A DNA stretch of 64,000 bases, taken from JBCBSP01 sp039819095. GTDB taxonomy: Bacteria; Pseudomonadota; Alphaproteobacteria; Caulobacterales; Maricaulaceae. Position 1 is the first letter of the stretch, and every line of letters starts with the position of its first letter. A model generated the notes under the pieces. The model did not search any database, was not told where the DNA came from, and saw only the letters and a list, made by a program, of their open reading frames with translations. The translations under genes were made by a program, and so were the position numbers. Of this stretch, positions 1 through 8,955 are shown in pieces. The stretch spans positions 186,001 to 250,000 of the forward strand of contig JBCBSP010000001.1 in the NCBI GenBank assembly GCA_039819095.1, read 5' to 3'.

Positions 1-570
1 GAGGCGCTTCAGTTTGGCTCAGACGAGATCGGCTGGATGGTGATCAACACCACCGATCCCTCGGTCAATGATCAGGTCATCGCCGATATCGATGAGATGT
101 TCGTCAACTCCCGCGCCGAAAGCGAGACCACGACAGAAGGTGCGTTCAACCAGGCCTTTGTCGAACAGTTCGGCAATATCGGCATGATCCTGACCCTTGT
201 CATCTCGGCCGCCTTCGCGACCATCTTGATGATTGTCGGCACCACCATGTTCCTGGCGATCAGCGAGCGCACCCGCGAGATCGCGGTGCTAAAGACGCTT
301 GGCTTCTCACAGCCGCGCATCTTCACCCACGTGCTCAGTGAATCGGTTCTGCTCAGCCTGATCGGCGGCTTGATCGGGCTTGGTCTTGCGGCCTTGTTCG
401 TGTCCGTCGCGGCTGCGGCTCTGTCCGCGTTTCTGCCGGGTCTGTCGATGTCCACTGAGACCATACTGACCGCGGTCGCCATCATGATCGGTTTCGGGCT
501 CATCACCGGCCTGGTGCCGGCGATCAACGCCATGCGCGTTCAGATCGTCGACGGCCTGTCAAAATCCTAG
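1..570 (+). CDS. FtsX-type ABC transporter permease, C-terminal part (5' end outside window)
   Basis: An open frame runs into the window from the left edge and stops with TAG at 568-570. The visible 189 residues contain a soluble stretch, then a hydrophobic segment starting near IGMILTLVISAAF, the cytoplasmic loop SERTREIAVLKTLGFS, and two more hydrophobic segments. This is the usual C-terminal half of MacB/FtsX/LolC-type permeases, where the loop after the second membrane helix contacts the ATPase. A second permease of the same family follows directly, so the two probably form a heterodimer with an ATPase encoded upstream of the window. The substrate cannot be read from the sequence. The true start lies outside. 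Confidence 0.85.
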   Translation, partial: EALQFGSDEIGWMVINTTDPSVNDQVIADIDEMFVNSRAESETTTEGAFNQAFVEQFGNIGMILTLVISAAFATILMIVGTTMFLAISERTREIAVLKTLGFSQPRIFTHVLSESVLLSLIGGLIGLGLAALFVSVAAAALSAFLPGLSMSTETILTAVAIMIGFGLITGLVPAINAMRVQIVDGLSKS

Positions 571-579
571 GAGCGCGTG

Positions 580-1758
580 ATGTTACAACAAATCGCCGCA
601 GTGACGATGATCAATCTACGCTCTATCCCGCAGCGGTGGGGGATGTCGCTGGCGACCATTCTGTCCATCGCCCTGGTGGTGGCGGTGCTTCTGGGCTTCC
701 TGTCCATGGCCAACGGGTTCCGGGCGACGATTTCAGGCACCGGATCTGATGATGTGGCCGTGATGCTGCGCTCCGGTTCGCAGGCCGAGCTCAATAGCGG
801 GTTCGGCCGCGATGAGGTCCGGCTGATGGAAACCGCCCCGGGGATCGCAAGGGACTCTGCGGACAATGCTATTCTGTCGGCTGAACTCTATGTGATCGCC
901 GACGGGCGAAAGCGCAGCGGCGGGCTCGACGCAAACCTTCCACTTCGCGGCGTGGGTTCAGCGGCGCCGCAGCTGCGTCAAGGCTTCACCCTGGTGGAAG
1001 GGCGTATGTTCGCGGAGGGCTCCAACGAGCTCGTCGTCGGTGAGGGCGTGATCCGCGAATTCAGCGGTTTTGACTACGGATCGACAATCCGGCTGGGCGC
1101 CAATGAATGGACCGTGGTGGGGGTGTTTTCCACCGGCGGAACCGTTTTCGATTCAGAGATCTGGGCCGATATCGGTGTCATCCAGAACCTCTATCAGCGC
1201 GGCGGCAGCTTCCAGTCAATGCGCGCTCAGCTCACCTCGCCTGAAGCGATTGAGGCGCTGCGCGCCTTCGTGGAAGCCGAACCTCGACTGGATCTGGAGG
1301 TCTCGACGGAGAAGGACTATTTCGCCGATACGGCGGGGGGAACCTCTGATCTGATCATGTTCCTGGGCTGGCCGCTCGCGATCGCCATGGCCATCGGTGC
1401 GCTGTTCGGGGCCTGGAACGCCATGTATGCCAGCGTGGATTCGCGGATCACCGAGATCGCGACGCTGCGTACGCTTGGTTTTAGCGGGTTTCCAGCTTTT
1501 GTGGGCACGATGGTGGAGGCGCTGCTTCTGGCGCTGATCGGCGGCATTGTCGGGGCGCTGGCGACTTATCTCGTTTTCAACGGCTGGAGCGCGTCCACCC
1601 TGGCCGGCGCCAGCTTCACCCAGATCGTGTTTTCCTTCGCCGTGACGCCGACGGCGGTGATGAGCGGGATCATTCTCGCACTCGCGGTTGGCTTCTTTGG
1701 CGGTTTCATCCCCGCAATCCGGGCCGCACGCGTGCCGCTTCTGGCGGTGCACGGCTGA
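580..1758 (+). CDS. FtsX-like ABC transporter permease
   Basis: 392 residues with the full FtsX/MacB layout: an N-terminal membrane helix (about residues 18-40), a periplasmic domain of about 220 residues, then three C-terminal helices. The loop between the first two of these carries SRITEIATLRTLGFSGF, the ATPase-coupling signature also seen in the preceding gene. AGGAG at 569-573 overlaps the previous stop codon and sits 6 bases before ATG 580. A GTG at 577 would be only 3 bases away, so I prefer 580. Tandem paralogous permeases of this type usually export peptides, lipoproteins or lipids; which applies here is unknown. Confidence 0.85.
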   Translation: MLQQIAAVTMINLRSIPQRWGMSLATILSIALVVAVLLGFLSMANGFRATISGTGSDDVAVMLRSGSQAELNSGFGRDEVRLMETAPGIARDSADNAILSAELYVIADGRKRSGGLDANLPLRGVGSAAPQLRQGFTLVEGRMFAEGSNELVVGEGVIREFSGFDYGSTIRLGANEWTVVGVFSTGGTVFDSEIWADIGVIQNLYQRGGSFQSMRAQLTSPEAIEALRAFVEAEPRLDLEVSTEKDYFADTAGGTSDLIMFLGWPLAIAMAIGALFGAWNAMYASVDSRITEIATLRTLGFSGFPAFVGTMVEALLLALIGGIVGALATYLVFNGWSASTLAGASFTQIVFSFAVTPTAVMSGIILALAVGFFGGFIPAIRAARVPLLAVHG

Positions 1759-1768
1759 TCGCAGCTCC

Positions 1769-2935
1769 TCAGGGCAGGCGCTGGAGGCTCGCTTCCAGCG
1801 CCGCCCAGAGGTCTTCAACATCTTCAAGTCCGATGGCCAGCCGGATGAGAGCTCCGGTTTCATCCCATTGCGGGCAGCTGCGCCGGATCTGCCGGTCGCA
1901 GGACAGCGCCAGGCTTTCGTAACCGCCCCACGAGAATCCGATGCCGAACAGCTCCAGCTGATCGACGAAGGCTTCGCCGGCGCGGGCGTCGGCATCCTTT
2001 AAGATCAGGCTGAAACATCCGGCTGCGCCGGTGAAATCGCGCTGAAACAAGGCGTGGTCTGCTGAGCTGGCCAGTCCCGGGTGCAGCACGCGGGCGACAC
2101 GCGGATGGGCGTCAAGCCGCCTGGCGAGCTCAAGACCCGTTTGACCGGATCGGTCCATCCTCAGTCCGAGCGTGCGCAAGCCTCGCAGCGCCAGGAAGGC
2201 GTCGTCAGGACTGACATGAAGCCCGTAGCGTTCAGCCAGCTTGCGCGCCCGGATCGCCGCTTCGCCCCGTGCGGACACAGCGCCCATGAGAAAATCGGAG
2301 TGGCCGCCGACATATTTGGTCAGGGCCTGCGCCGCGTAATCCACCCCGAGATCGAGCGGGTTCATCAAGACGCCCGCGCTCCAGGTGTCATCGATCACAC
2401 ATGCAACGCCTACAGCCCGCGCGGCGCTGGCTATGGCGGGGATGTCCTGCAGCTCGAAGGTCAGCGAGCCTGGGGATTCCAGCAGCACCAAGGCGGTGGG
2501 TTGCGTCAGACGCTCGGCGATTCCAGCGCCCAGCCTGGGCGGATAATAGACCGGAGTGACGCCGTAGCGCGGCAATTCCTCGTCGCAGAAACGACGCACA
2601 GGGCCGTAGGCCGCATCGGTGATCAGGGCCTGCATGCCGGCGGGTTGATCGGGCAGGGCGGAAAGGATGGCGTGCGTCACGCTGGACAGGCCTGACGCGG
2701 TCAGCACCACCTCATCAGCCTGATAGAGCTCGCCGATCGCCGCGCGCAATTCCGGATTGGGCCCGACGCCGCCGCGCCCGTAATGGTGGCGACCGCCGGT
2801 CGGCTGATAAAGCTCAGCCGTGGTCGGAGCGAGCACGGTGGAGGCGCGCCTGATGGCGGGGTTCACCAGCCCGTCGCCGTGATCGCCTTCAGGCCCGATG
2901 CGTCCGGCGCGAACCAGCTGAGTGTCGCGTTTCAT
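1769..2935 (-). CDS. metC: Cystathionine beta-lyase-like PLP enzyme (Cys/Met metabolism family)
   Basis: 388 residues of the trans-sulfuration PLP family, fold type I. The Schiff-base lysine is in ALTKYVGGHSD, the cofactor Asp in CVIDDTWSAG, and the substrate region near GGRHHYGR is typical of beta-lyases. The expected reaction is cystathionine to homocysteine, pyruvate and ammonia. Length fits MetC (about 390). Family members are hard to separate by eye, so another sulfur amino-acid lyase is possible. It is divergent from the binding-protein gene at 3001, and cysteine synthase lies 1.1 kb away, so sulfur amino-acid functions are loosely grouped here. ATG start at 2935. Confidence 0.8.
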   Translation of the reverse strand: MKRDTQLVRAGRIGPEGDHGDGLVNPAIRRASTVLAPTTAELYQPTGGRHHYGRGGVGPNPELRAAIGELYQADEVVLTASGLSSVTHAILSALPDQPAGMQALITDAAYGPVRRFCDEELPRYGVTPVYYPPRLGAGIAERLTQPTALVLLESPGSLTFELQDIPAIASAARAVGVACVIDDTWSAGVLMNPLDLGVDYAAQALTKYVGGHSDFLMGAVSARGEAAIRARKLAERYGLHVSPDDAFLALRGLRTLGLRMDRSGQTGLELARRLDAHPRVARVLHPGLASSADHALFQRDFTGAAGCFSLILKDADARAGEAFVDQLELFGIGFSWGGYESLALSCDRQIRRSCPQWDETGALIRLAIGLEDVEDLWAALEASLQRLP

Positions 2936-3000
2936 GTCGACGCGCCTTTCCTGCTTCGTTACATCAGTATTCTGCTTAAGCCTTTAGGGCGGGCCGCGCC

Positions 3001-4062
3001 GTGACGCCAAATGCTTTCTTCGACCTTCTCGCCCCGCGCAGGCTCGTCCGAGCGGCGACGGCGTTCGCCATGGGCTTTGCGGTTTCGCAGAGCGAGGTGG
3101 AACAGCTCGGCTCAAAGCTGGAGCAAATCCGCGATCGCGGCGTGCTTCTGTGCGGAGTGGACACCAATCTTCCAGGCTTCGCCATGCAGACCGGGGACGG
3201 GACGTGGGAAGGCTTTGAAGCCGATCTGTGCCGGGCTTACGCCGCCGCCTTCCTTGGGAGGGCCGATCAGGTACGCTTCGTTCCACTGACAACCGCGGAG
3301 CGGTTTGAAGCGGTGTCAGATGGTCGTGCGGATATTCTGGTGCGTAATACCAGCTGGACGCTGGCGCGTGAGGCCGACCTCTCGGTGAGCTTCGTTGGCG
3401 TCTATTATCATGACGGGCAGGGCTTCCTGACCGCCAATGATCTCGGTGTCGCCAGCGCGCGCGAGCTGGATGGCGCTCGGATCTGCGTTCAGTCGCAGAC
3501 GACCACCGCGCTGAACCTCGCCGATTATGCTCAAGCCTTCGGGGTCAGTTTTCAGCCGGTTGAAGCCGACACCGCCATCGCAGCGCTTCGTGCCTATGAG
3601 GCGGGGGCGTGTGATGCGCTGACCAACGACATCTCCTCGCTGGCCGGGCTGCGTCTGCAGCTGGATGACCCGTCCAGCCATAGCCTGTTGCCGGATGTCA
3701 TCTCAAAGGAACCGCTCGGCCCCGTTGTTTCAGACGCCGATCCGCGCTTCGCCGATACAGCGCGCTGGGTTCTGTACGCGCTGATCGCAGCGGAGGAGTA
3801 TGGCGTGACCGCGCAGAACGCCCGCGTTATTGCTGAAACCAGTACGAACCCGGAATTGCGCCGTCTGCTCGGCGCGGAAGGCGCGGTCGCCGATGCGCTC
3901 GGTCTGGACGCCGAGTTCGCTCTGCGCGCCATCGAGGCTACGGGCAATTATGCGGAGATTTTTGAGCGTCATCTGGGGCTGGAATCAGAGCTTCAGCTGC
4001 GTCGTGGTCTTAACGCCCAATGGACCGAAGGCGGGCTGCTTTACGCACCGCCTTTCCGGTAA
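3001..4062 (+). CDS. Polar amino-acid ABC transporter substrate-binding protein (AapJ-like)
   Basis: 353 residues of the family-3 solute-binding fold. The N-terminal LLCGVDTNLPGFA and the C-terminal YAEIFERHLG followed by RGLNAQWTEGGL closely resemble AapJ, the general L-amino-acid binding protein of rhizobia. A GTG start is used. The first about 30 residues hold two arginines followed by a hydrophobic run (AATAFAMGFAVS) that can act as an export signal. The usual partners, permeases AapQ/AapM and ATPase AapP, are absent: the next gene is cysK on the other strand. It is therefore an orphan binding protein that either docks on a transporter encoded elsewhere or acts as a sensor. Confidence 0.8.
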   Translation: MTPNAFFDLLAPRRLVRAATAFAMGFAVSQSEVEQLGSKLEQIRDRGVLLCGVDTNLPGFAMQTGDGTWEGFEADLCRAYAAAFLGRADQVRFVPLTTAERFEAVSDGRADILVRNTSWTLAREADLSVSFVGVYYHDGQGFLTANDLGVASARELDGARICVQSQTTTALNLADYAQAFGVSFQPVEADTAIAALRAYEAGACDALTNDISSLAGLRLQLDDPSSHSLLPDVISKEPLGPVVSDADPRFADTARWVLYALIAAEEYGVTAQNARVIAETSTNPELRRLLGAEGAVADALGLDAEFALRAIEATGNYAEIFERHLGLESELQLRRGLNAQWTEGGLLYAPPFR

Positions 4063-4069
4063 TTCGAAA

Positions 4070-5086
4070 CTATTCGCTCGTCTCAAGCCAAGGCGGAACG
4101 GGCAGGCCTTTCTCCTTCAGAAATGCTGGATTGTAGAGCTTGGACTGATAGCGCGCGCCGTGATCGCACAATATGGTCACGATGGTGTGGCCGGGGCCCA
4201 GCTTGCGGGCGAGCCGGATCGCGCCGGCGATATTCACACCCGCTGATCCGCCTAGGCACAAGCCTTCTTCCTGCACAAGATCAAACAGGATGGGCAGTGC
4301 TTCCTCATCGGGAATGCGAAAGGCTTCGTCGATCTCCACGTCTTCAAGATTGGCGGTGATGCGGCTCTGGCCGATGCCTTCGGTGATCGACGTGCCGTCC
4401 GCTTTCAGCTCGCCATGCGCGTAATAGCCGTAGAGCGCGGCGCCGCCCGGGTCCGCCAGGGCGATCTTGATGTCACGATTGCGCTCCTTCAGCGCCATGG
4501 AAACGCCCCCGATAGTCCCGCCCGACCCGACCGCAGCAACAAAACCATCCACCTTGCCGTCCAGCTGATCCCAGATTTCCGGGCCGGTGGTCTCATAGTG
4601 GGCCTTGCGGTTGGCGACATTGTCGAACTGGTTGGCCCAGATCGCGCCATGAGGTTCACTGGCGTTAAGCTCTTCGGCCAACGCGCCTGAGTATCGCGCA
4701 TAGTGATTGGGATTCTTGTAGGGAACTGCGTCCACCTCGATGAGCTCTGCGCCCATCAGCTGGATCGCGTCGCGCTTTTCCTTCGACTGAGTGCGCGGGA
4801 AGACAATCACCACACGGTATCCCAGCGCTCGGCCGACCATCGCTAGCCCAATCCCGGTATTGCCGGCCGTGCCTTCAACAATGACGCCGCCCGGATGCAG
4901 CGCGCCTGAGGCTTCCGCATCACGCACGATGCCCAGTGCGGCGCGATCCTTTACCGAGCCGCCCGGATTCAGAAACTCCGCCTTGCCCAGGATTTCGCAG
5001 CCGGTCATGTCTGAGGCCTTGTTCAGGCGCAGGAGCGGCGTATTGCCGATAAGGTCTAGTACCGACTGGGCGGGCGTATGCGACAT
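4070..5086 (-). CDS. cysK: Cysteine synthase A family (O-acetylserine sulfhydrylase-like)
   Basis: 338 residues of the beta-family PLP enzymes. NPGGSVKDRAA carries the Schiff-base lysine, VEGTAGNTGIG is the substrate loop (TSGNTG in classic CysK), and VAAVGSGGTIGG is the phosphate-binding glycine loop. It makes cysteine from O-acetylserine and sulfide in the cytoplasm. The Ala in the TAGNTG loop and the rather long C-terminus (HGARYQSKLYNPAFL) resemble the alphaproteobacterial CysK2/CBS-like subgroup, so some cystathionine synthase activity is possible. ATG at 5086. The ECF11-like promoter at 5185-5211 faces away from this gene. Confidence 0.85.
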   Translation of the reverse strand: MSHTPAQSVLDLIGNTPLLRLNKASDMTGCEILGKAEFLNPGGSVKDRAALGIVRDAEASGALHPGGVIVEGTAGNTGIGLAMVGRALGYRVVIVFPRTQSKEKRDAIQLMGAELIEVDAVPYKNPNHYARYSGALAEELNASEPHGAIWANQFDNVANRKAHYETTGPEIWDQLDGKVDGFVAAVGSGGTIGGVSMALKERNRDIKIALADPGGAALYGYYAHGELKADGTSITEGIGQSRITANLEDVEIDEAFRIPDEEALPILFDLVQEEGLCLGGSAGVNIAGAIRLARKLGPGHTIVTILCDHGARYQSKLYNPAFLKEKGLPVPPWLETSE

Positions 5087-5184
5087 GAGCGGTCTCCAGA
5101 AACAAGGCGGGCAGGGTCAGCGCCTGCAAGCTAGGCAGGGCCGCGAACCGGTTCAACTGTTGCGCAGCCGCAATCAAGCAGGCG

Positions 5185-5211
5185 TGATCCAATCGCGTTT
5201 GCGATGCGTAA
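5185..5211 (+). promoter_or_regulatory. ECF11 (RpoE/ChrR-type) promoter
   Basis: TGATCC at 5185-5190 and CGTAA at 5207-5211 are separated by exactly 16 bases. This matches the promoter consensus known for ECF11 sigma factors such as Rhodobacter RpoE, which respond to singlet oxygen. It lies directly before the ChrR-like gene. A transcript from it would begin near 5217-5220, downstream of the ATG at 5204, so translation must start at a later codon (5249). Confidence 0.75.
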
Positions 5212-5248
5212 TCAGTTACAGAAAAACGCACCTGTAAGGAATAACGCC

Positions 5249-5884
5249 ATGGGCGTTCTTGATGATGGCTGGATTCTCGACGCCGCCTCCGGCGCTGGCC
5301 CGCGCGCCATGAGCGTGTTGGCCGAAGCACAGGCGCGCCTGAACCCGGCGGTATCGGCCCGTAAGTCTGCGGCTGAGGCCGCCATGTCGGCGATGTTTGA
5401 AGCTGAAAACGGCATTGCGCTTGACCCGGGCGCGCTTGAGGCGGTTCTGTCCGCCACCCGCGCCGCCTCCATGACCCATGAGGTCGTGCAAACGCCTGGC
5501 GCTCTGGGTCGGCTGATCGATGATCCTTTGGCGGGTGAGGGGCTTGGCTGGCGCCGTCGTCCCGGCGGCATTGAAGATATACGGCTTGAAGATCTGGAAG
5601 AGCCCGGCCTTCAGGTGCGGCTTCTGCGCCTTTCGGCTGGACGCAGCGTGCCTGAACATGACCACACGGGCGACGAATATACGCTGATCCTGGCTGGCGG
5701 GTTGGCCGACAGCCGGGGCGAGTACCATCGCGGCGATGTGTGTGTCGCCGGGCCGGGCGTGCTCCATGCGCCGCGCGTTTTCGATGACGCCGATTGCATC
5801 TGTTTTACGGTCGCCTTCGGGGGGAGGCGTTTTTCCAACCCGCTGACAGCGGTCTTTGATCGTCTTGTCGGCGGGATGTTCTGA
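5249..5884 (+). CDS. ChrR-type cupin protein, anti-sigma-like but lacking the zinc site
   Basis: 211 residues from ATG 5249, which has TAAGGA at 5235-5240 eight bases upstream. The C-terminal half is a ChrR-type cupin with the metal ligand pattern intact: H137, H139, E143 (in PEHDHTGDEY) and H173 (VLHAPR). The N-terminal half aligns by eye with the ChrR anti-sigma domain, but its zinc motif H-x3-C-x2-C is replaced by Q28, N32 and V35 at the same spacing. In Rhodobacter, ChrR binds sigma factor RpoE through that zinc domain and releases it under singlet oxygen. No sigma factor gene is adjacent. This may be a second, zinc-free ChrR paralogue acting as sensor or enzyme within the regulon. Confidence 0.75.
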   Translation: MGVLDDGWILDAASGAGPRAMSVLAEAQARLNPAVSARKSAAEAAMSAMFEAENGIALDPGALEAVLSATRAASMTHEVVQTPGALGRLIDDPLAGEGLGWRRRPGGIEDIRLEDLEEPGLQVRLLRLSAGRSVPEHDHTGDEYTLILAGGLADSRGEYHRGDVCVAGPGVLHAPRVFDDADCICFTVAFGGRRFSNPLTAVFDRLVGGMF

Positions 5885-5904
5885 CCCCGAAAAGGAGACC
5901 AGCC

Positions 5905-6600
5905 ATGGTTCGGATGCTCACTACAGCACTCATCACGCTCGTAACGATTTCAGCAGGCTCCGCTCAGGCTGAAGAGCATGGCTACCCGCTTTACCAGCCG
6001 CGTGATGGCGAGCGGATTGCGTTCGACGTGTTTCGCGGCGCCAGCGAGTTCGGTGTGCATGAGGTCGGTTTTCGCCGGGATGGCGGGGATGTCATCGCGG
6101 ATGTCTTCATCCGCCTTCGCGCCGGTCTCGGTCCGATCACGGTGTTTCGTTATGAGCATGAGTCCAGCGAACGCTGGCGCGACGGTCAGCTGCTCGGCAA
6201 AACCGCGCGCACGCTGAAGGACGGAGAAGAATTTCGTATCGAGACCCGTCTTGAAGACGGGGCCATCGTCACGAGCGGAACAGCCGAAGGCGGCCGACAG
6301 ATCGCTGAGAGTCTCGCATCCACTATCCTGCCGTCCTCTCACTGGCACGGATACCCGGACGGCTTGACCGTCATGCTGAATACCGAGACCGGCGAGCCGA
6401 TGGACATCCAGCTGACTTATGTCGGACGCGAGCGCATTGAGGCCGATGGCGGGGTGATTGAGGCGGACCGCTACCGCTTGGAAAGCTCCATCACTCTGGA
6501 CCTCTGGTATGACGCCAATGGTCGCTGGGCGGGATGCGCCTTCGAGGCGCGCGGTCAGGAAATCCGCTACATCCGCCGCGCCGATCCGCTTCAGGGCTGA
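5905..6600 (+). CDS. Secreted beta-rich protein of unknown function (DUF6134/DUF3108-like)
   Basis: 231 residues. AAGGAG lies just before the ATG. The first 22 residues form a clear signal peptide with a cleavage site after SAQA. The rest is rich in alternating beta strands, with features such as VGFRRDGGDVIADVFIRL and ERWRDGQLL resembling DUF6134/DUF3108 proteins; this assignment is by eye only. It sits 20 bases after the ChrR-like gene and 6 bases before the photolyase, so it shares their ECF11 promoter. A periplasmic job in photo-oxidative stress, such as lipid handling, is a guess. Confidence 0.7.
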   Translation: MVRMLTTALITLVTISAGSAQAEEHGYPLYQPRDGERIAFDVFRGASEFGVHEVGFRRDGGDVIADVFIRLRAGLGPITVFRYEHESSERWRDGQLLGKTARTLKDGEEFRIETRLEDGAIVTSGTAEGGRQIAESLASTILPSSHWHGYPDGLTVMLNTETGEPMDIQLTYVGRERIEADGGVIEADRYRLESSITLDLWYDANGRWAGCAFEARGQEIRYIRRADPLQG

Positions 6601-6606
6601 TATGTC

Positions 6607-8154
6607 ATGGCCGTTCTGAGACTTGTTCTCGGGGACCAGCTGACCCGGGATGTCGCCGCCCTGCGCGATTACGCCGACGGTGATGTCGTTCTGATGGCCG
6701 AGGTGGCGGAAGAAGCTGGCTATGTACGCCATCACAAAAAGAAAATCGCCTTCGTGTTCGCCGCCATGCGCCATTTCGCCGAGGCTCTGAAGCGCGAAGG
6801 CCTAAGTGTGCGCTATGTCCGGCTGGACGATCGGGGCAATGCCGGCTCGCTAGCCGGGGAGGTGAAGCGGGCGCTTGATGACAACAGCGAGCTGAAGGAA
6901 GTCGTCGCCACCGAGGCCGGCGAGTACCGGTTAAAAGCCGAGATGGACAGCTGGTCGGAGACGCTGGGGCGCCCCGTTCAGATCAGACGCGATGACCGTT
7001 TCATCGCCACGCTCGACTTCTTCAACGTCTGGGCGGACGGGCGCAAGCGTCTGACGATGGAGTTTTTCTACCGCGAGATGCGCCGCGAGACGGGCCTGCT
7101 GATGGACGGGGATGAACCGGTCGGCGGGCAGTGGAATTTCGATAGGGATAACCGCAAGCCTCTGCCATCAGACATCTCCATCCCGGAACGCGCCTGGATC
7201 GAGCCTGACTCGATCACCAAGGATGTCATGGAGCTCGTTGGGGAACGGTTTTCTGATCATTTTGGTGATCTGGAGCCCTTCGGCTATGCGGTCACCGCCG
7301 CTGATGCACAAGCGCATCTGGACTGGTTCATCCGCCACGCCCTCAGCCGGTTTGGCGACTATCAGGACGCGCTGGCGGACGGGGAGGCGTTTCTCTTTCA
7401 CTCCGTCTTGTCCATCTATCTCAATGCCGGACTGCTCGACCCGCTTGATGCCTGCCGGCGCGCTGAACAAGCCTGGCGCGAAGGCGACGCACCGCTCAAT
7501 GCGGCAGAAGGCTTCATCCGTCAGATCCTGGGCTGGCGCGAATATGTCCGCGGCGTCTATTGGCGTTTCATGCCGGACTATCTGGAGCGCAATGCACTGA
7601 ATGCGCGCCGCCGGCTGCCGGATTTCTACTGGACCGGCGAAACGGAAATGGCTTGCGTGCGAGATGTGGTGAGCACCACGCGACAGCACGCCTACGCCCA
7701 TCACATCCAGCGGCTCATGGTGACCGGCAATTTCGCGCTTCTGGCCGGGATTGATCCAGCCGAGGTCAATGAATGGTATCTAACCGTCTATGCAGATGCC
7801 TATGAGTGGGTCGAGGCGCCCAACACCCATGGCATGGCGCTCTTTGCCGACGGTGGGATCATGGCGACCAAGCCCTATGCGGCGAGCGGCGCCTATATCG
7901 ACCGGATGAGCGATCACTGCAAAGCCTGTAACTATTCGGTGAAAGAGAAGAATGGAAAGAAGGCTTGTCCCTTCAATTACCTGTACTGGAATTTTCTCAT
8001 TGAGAATGAAGATGAGCTGCGCAGCAATCAGCGTGTTTCAATGATCTACCGCACGCTCGATCGCATGAGCGATGAGAAGCGTGCGGCGGTTCGCGCGGAC
8101 TCTGAACGCTTCTTCGCTGAAATCGGCATCGACACTCAAAGGAGCGCCGCATGA
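6607..8154 (+). CDS. Iron-sulfur photolyase/cryptochrome (PhrB/CryB, FeS-BCP family)
   Basis: 515 residues, the normal length for the FeS-BCP family of prokaryotic (6-4) photolyases and CryB. Four cysteines, C350, C438, C441 and C454 (MACVRD and CKAC-x12-CPFN), fall at the positions known to bind the [4Fe-4S] cluster in Agrobacterium PhrB. FAD-contact segments are recognisable (ILGWREYVRG; APNTHGMALFADGG). The family uses light and FAD to repair (6-4) pyrimidine photoproducts or acts as a photoreceptor; Rhodobacter cryB belongs to the RpoE regulon. It overlaps the next gene by 4 bases (ATGA). Confidence 0.92.
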   Translation: MAVLRLVLGDQLTRDVAALRDYADGDVVLMAEVAEEAGYVRHHKKKIAFVFAAMRHFAEALKREGLSVRYVRLDDRGNAGSLAGEVKRALDDNSELKEVVATEAGEYRLKAEMDSWSETLGRPVQIRRDDRFIATLDFFNVWADGRKRLTMEFFYREMRRETGLLMDGDEPVGGQWNFDRDNRKPLPSDISIPERAWIEPDSITKDVMELVGERFSDHFGDLEPFGYAVTAADAQAHLDWFIRHALSRFGDYQDALADGEAFLFHSVLSIYLNAGLLDPLDACRRAEQAWREGDAPLNAAEGFIRQILGWREYVRGVYWRFMPDYLERNALNARRRLPDFYWTGETEMACVRDVVSTTRQHAYAHHIQRLMVTGNFALLAGIDPAEVNEWYLTVYADAYEWVEAPNTHGMALFADGGIMATKPYAASGAYIDRMSDHCKACNYSVKEKNGKKACPFNYLYWNFLIENEDELRSNQRVSMIYRTLDRMSDEKRAAVRADSERFFAEIGIDTQRSAA

Positions 8155-8945
8155 CACGGCCCGTCCCCGCCAAACCCAAAGACGGCGTCGCCTGGATCAC
8201 CGGGGCGAGCTCCGGTATCGGCGCAGCCCTGACCGAGCACCTGGTGAAGGCCGGCTGGCGGGTAGCAGTCACAGCGCGCAGCGAAGACAGGTTGCAGGCG
8301 CTCGCCGAGGCTCATCCTGACAAGGTGTTCGTTGCACCCGCCGACCTGTCCGATGCTGAAGGCGTGGAAGCTGCCATTGCGCGCATCGAGGCTGAATTCG
8401 GAGCGGTCGCTCTGGCGGTTCTGAATGCCGGCGTATACCTGCCGGTGAATGCCGAAGCGCCGAGATTCGAAGACTATAAGCGGAGCTTTGACATCAATCT
8501 GGGGGGTACGGCGGCGTGTATCTGCGCGCTCACGCCACGCATGTCGCAGCGCGGCTTCGGGCAGATCGCCATTGTCTCATCCGCCACCGCGTTCGGAGGG
8601 ATGCCGACCGCTTCGGCCTATGGGGCCACCAAGGCCGGGCTGGTGAACATGGCCGAGTGTCTGGCGCTTGAGCTTTATCGTTATGGCGTTCTGGTCCAGT
8701 GCATCACCCCGGGTTTTGTCGAAACGCCGGCTCAGGACGACAACGCCTTTCCAAAACCCTTCATGGTTAGTGCGAAGACGGCGGCCCGGCGCATTGCTGC
8801 CGGCCTGAAAACCCGCCGCTTCGAAATCACCTTCCCGCGTCGCTTCACCTGGATGCTGAAGGCGATCTATGCTTTGCCTTACGACTGGTATCTGCCGCTC
8901 GTGCGAAAGCAGACCGGTTGGGACAAGCCGCCTGAAGCGCCGTGA
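8151..8945 (+). CDS. Short-chain dehydrogenase/reductase
   Basis: 264 residues of the classical SDR fold. The NAD(P)-binding TGASSGIG is near residue 19, NAG near residue 90, the catalytic serine in IVSSATAF, and YGATK provides Tyr and Lys. AAAGGAG at 8138-8144 gives strong translation from ATG 8151, which overlaps the photolyase stop. SDRs are regularly found in alphaproteobacterial RpoE/ChrR regulons beside photolyase and Cfa-like genes. The substrate is unknown; a lipid-derived carbonyl is plausible given the neighbours. The gene ends 10 bases from the convergent Cfa-like gene. Confidence 0.85.
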   Translation: MTRPVPAKPKDGVAWITGASSGIGAALTEHLVKAGWRVAVTARSEDRLQALAEAHPDKVFVAPADLSDAEGVEAAIARIEAEFGAVALAVLNAGVYLPVNAEAPRFEDYKRSFDINLGGTAACICALTPRMSQRGFGQIAIVSSATAFGGMPTASAYGATKAGLVNMAECLALELYRYGVLVQCITPGFVETPAQDDNAFPKPFMVSAKTAARRIAAGLKTRRFEITFPRRFTWMLKAIYALPYDWYLPLVRKQTGWDKPPEAP

Positions 8946-8955
8946 TGGCTGACCG

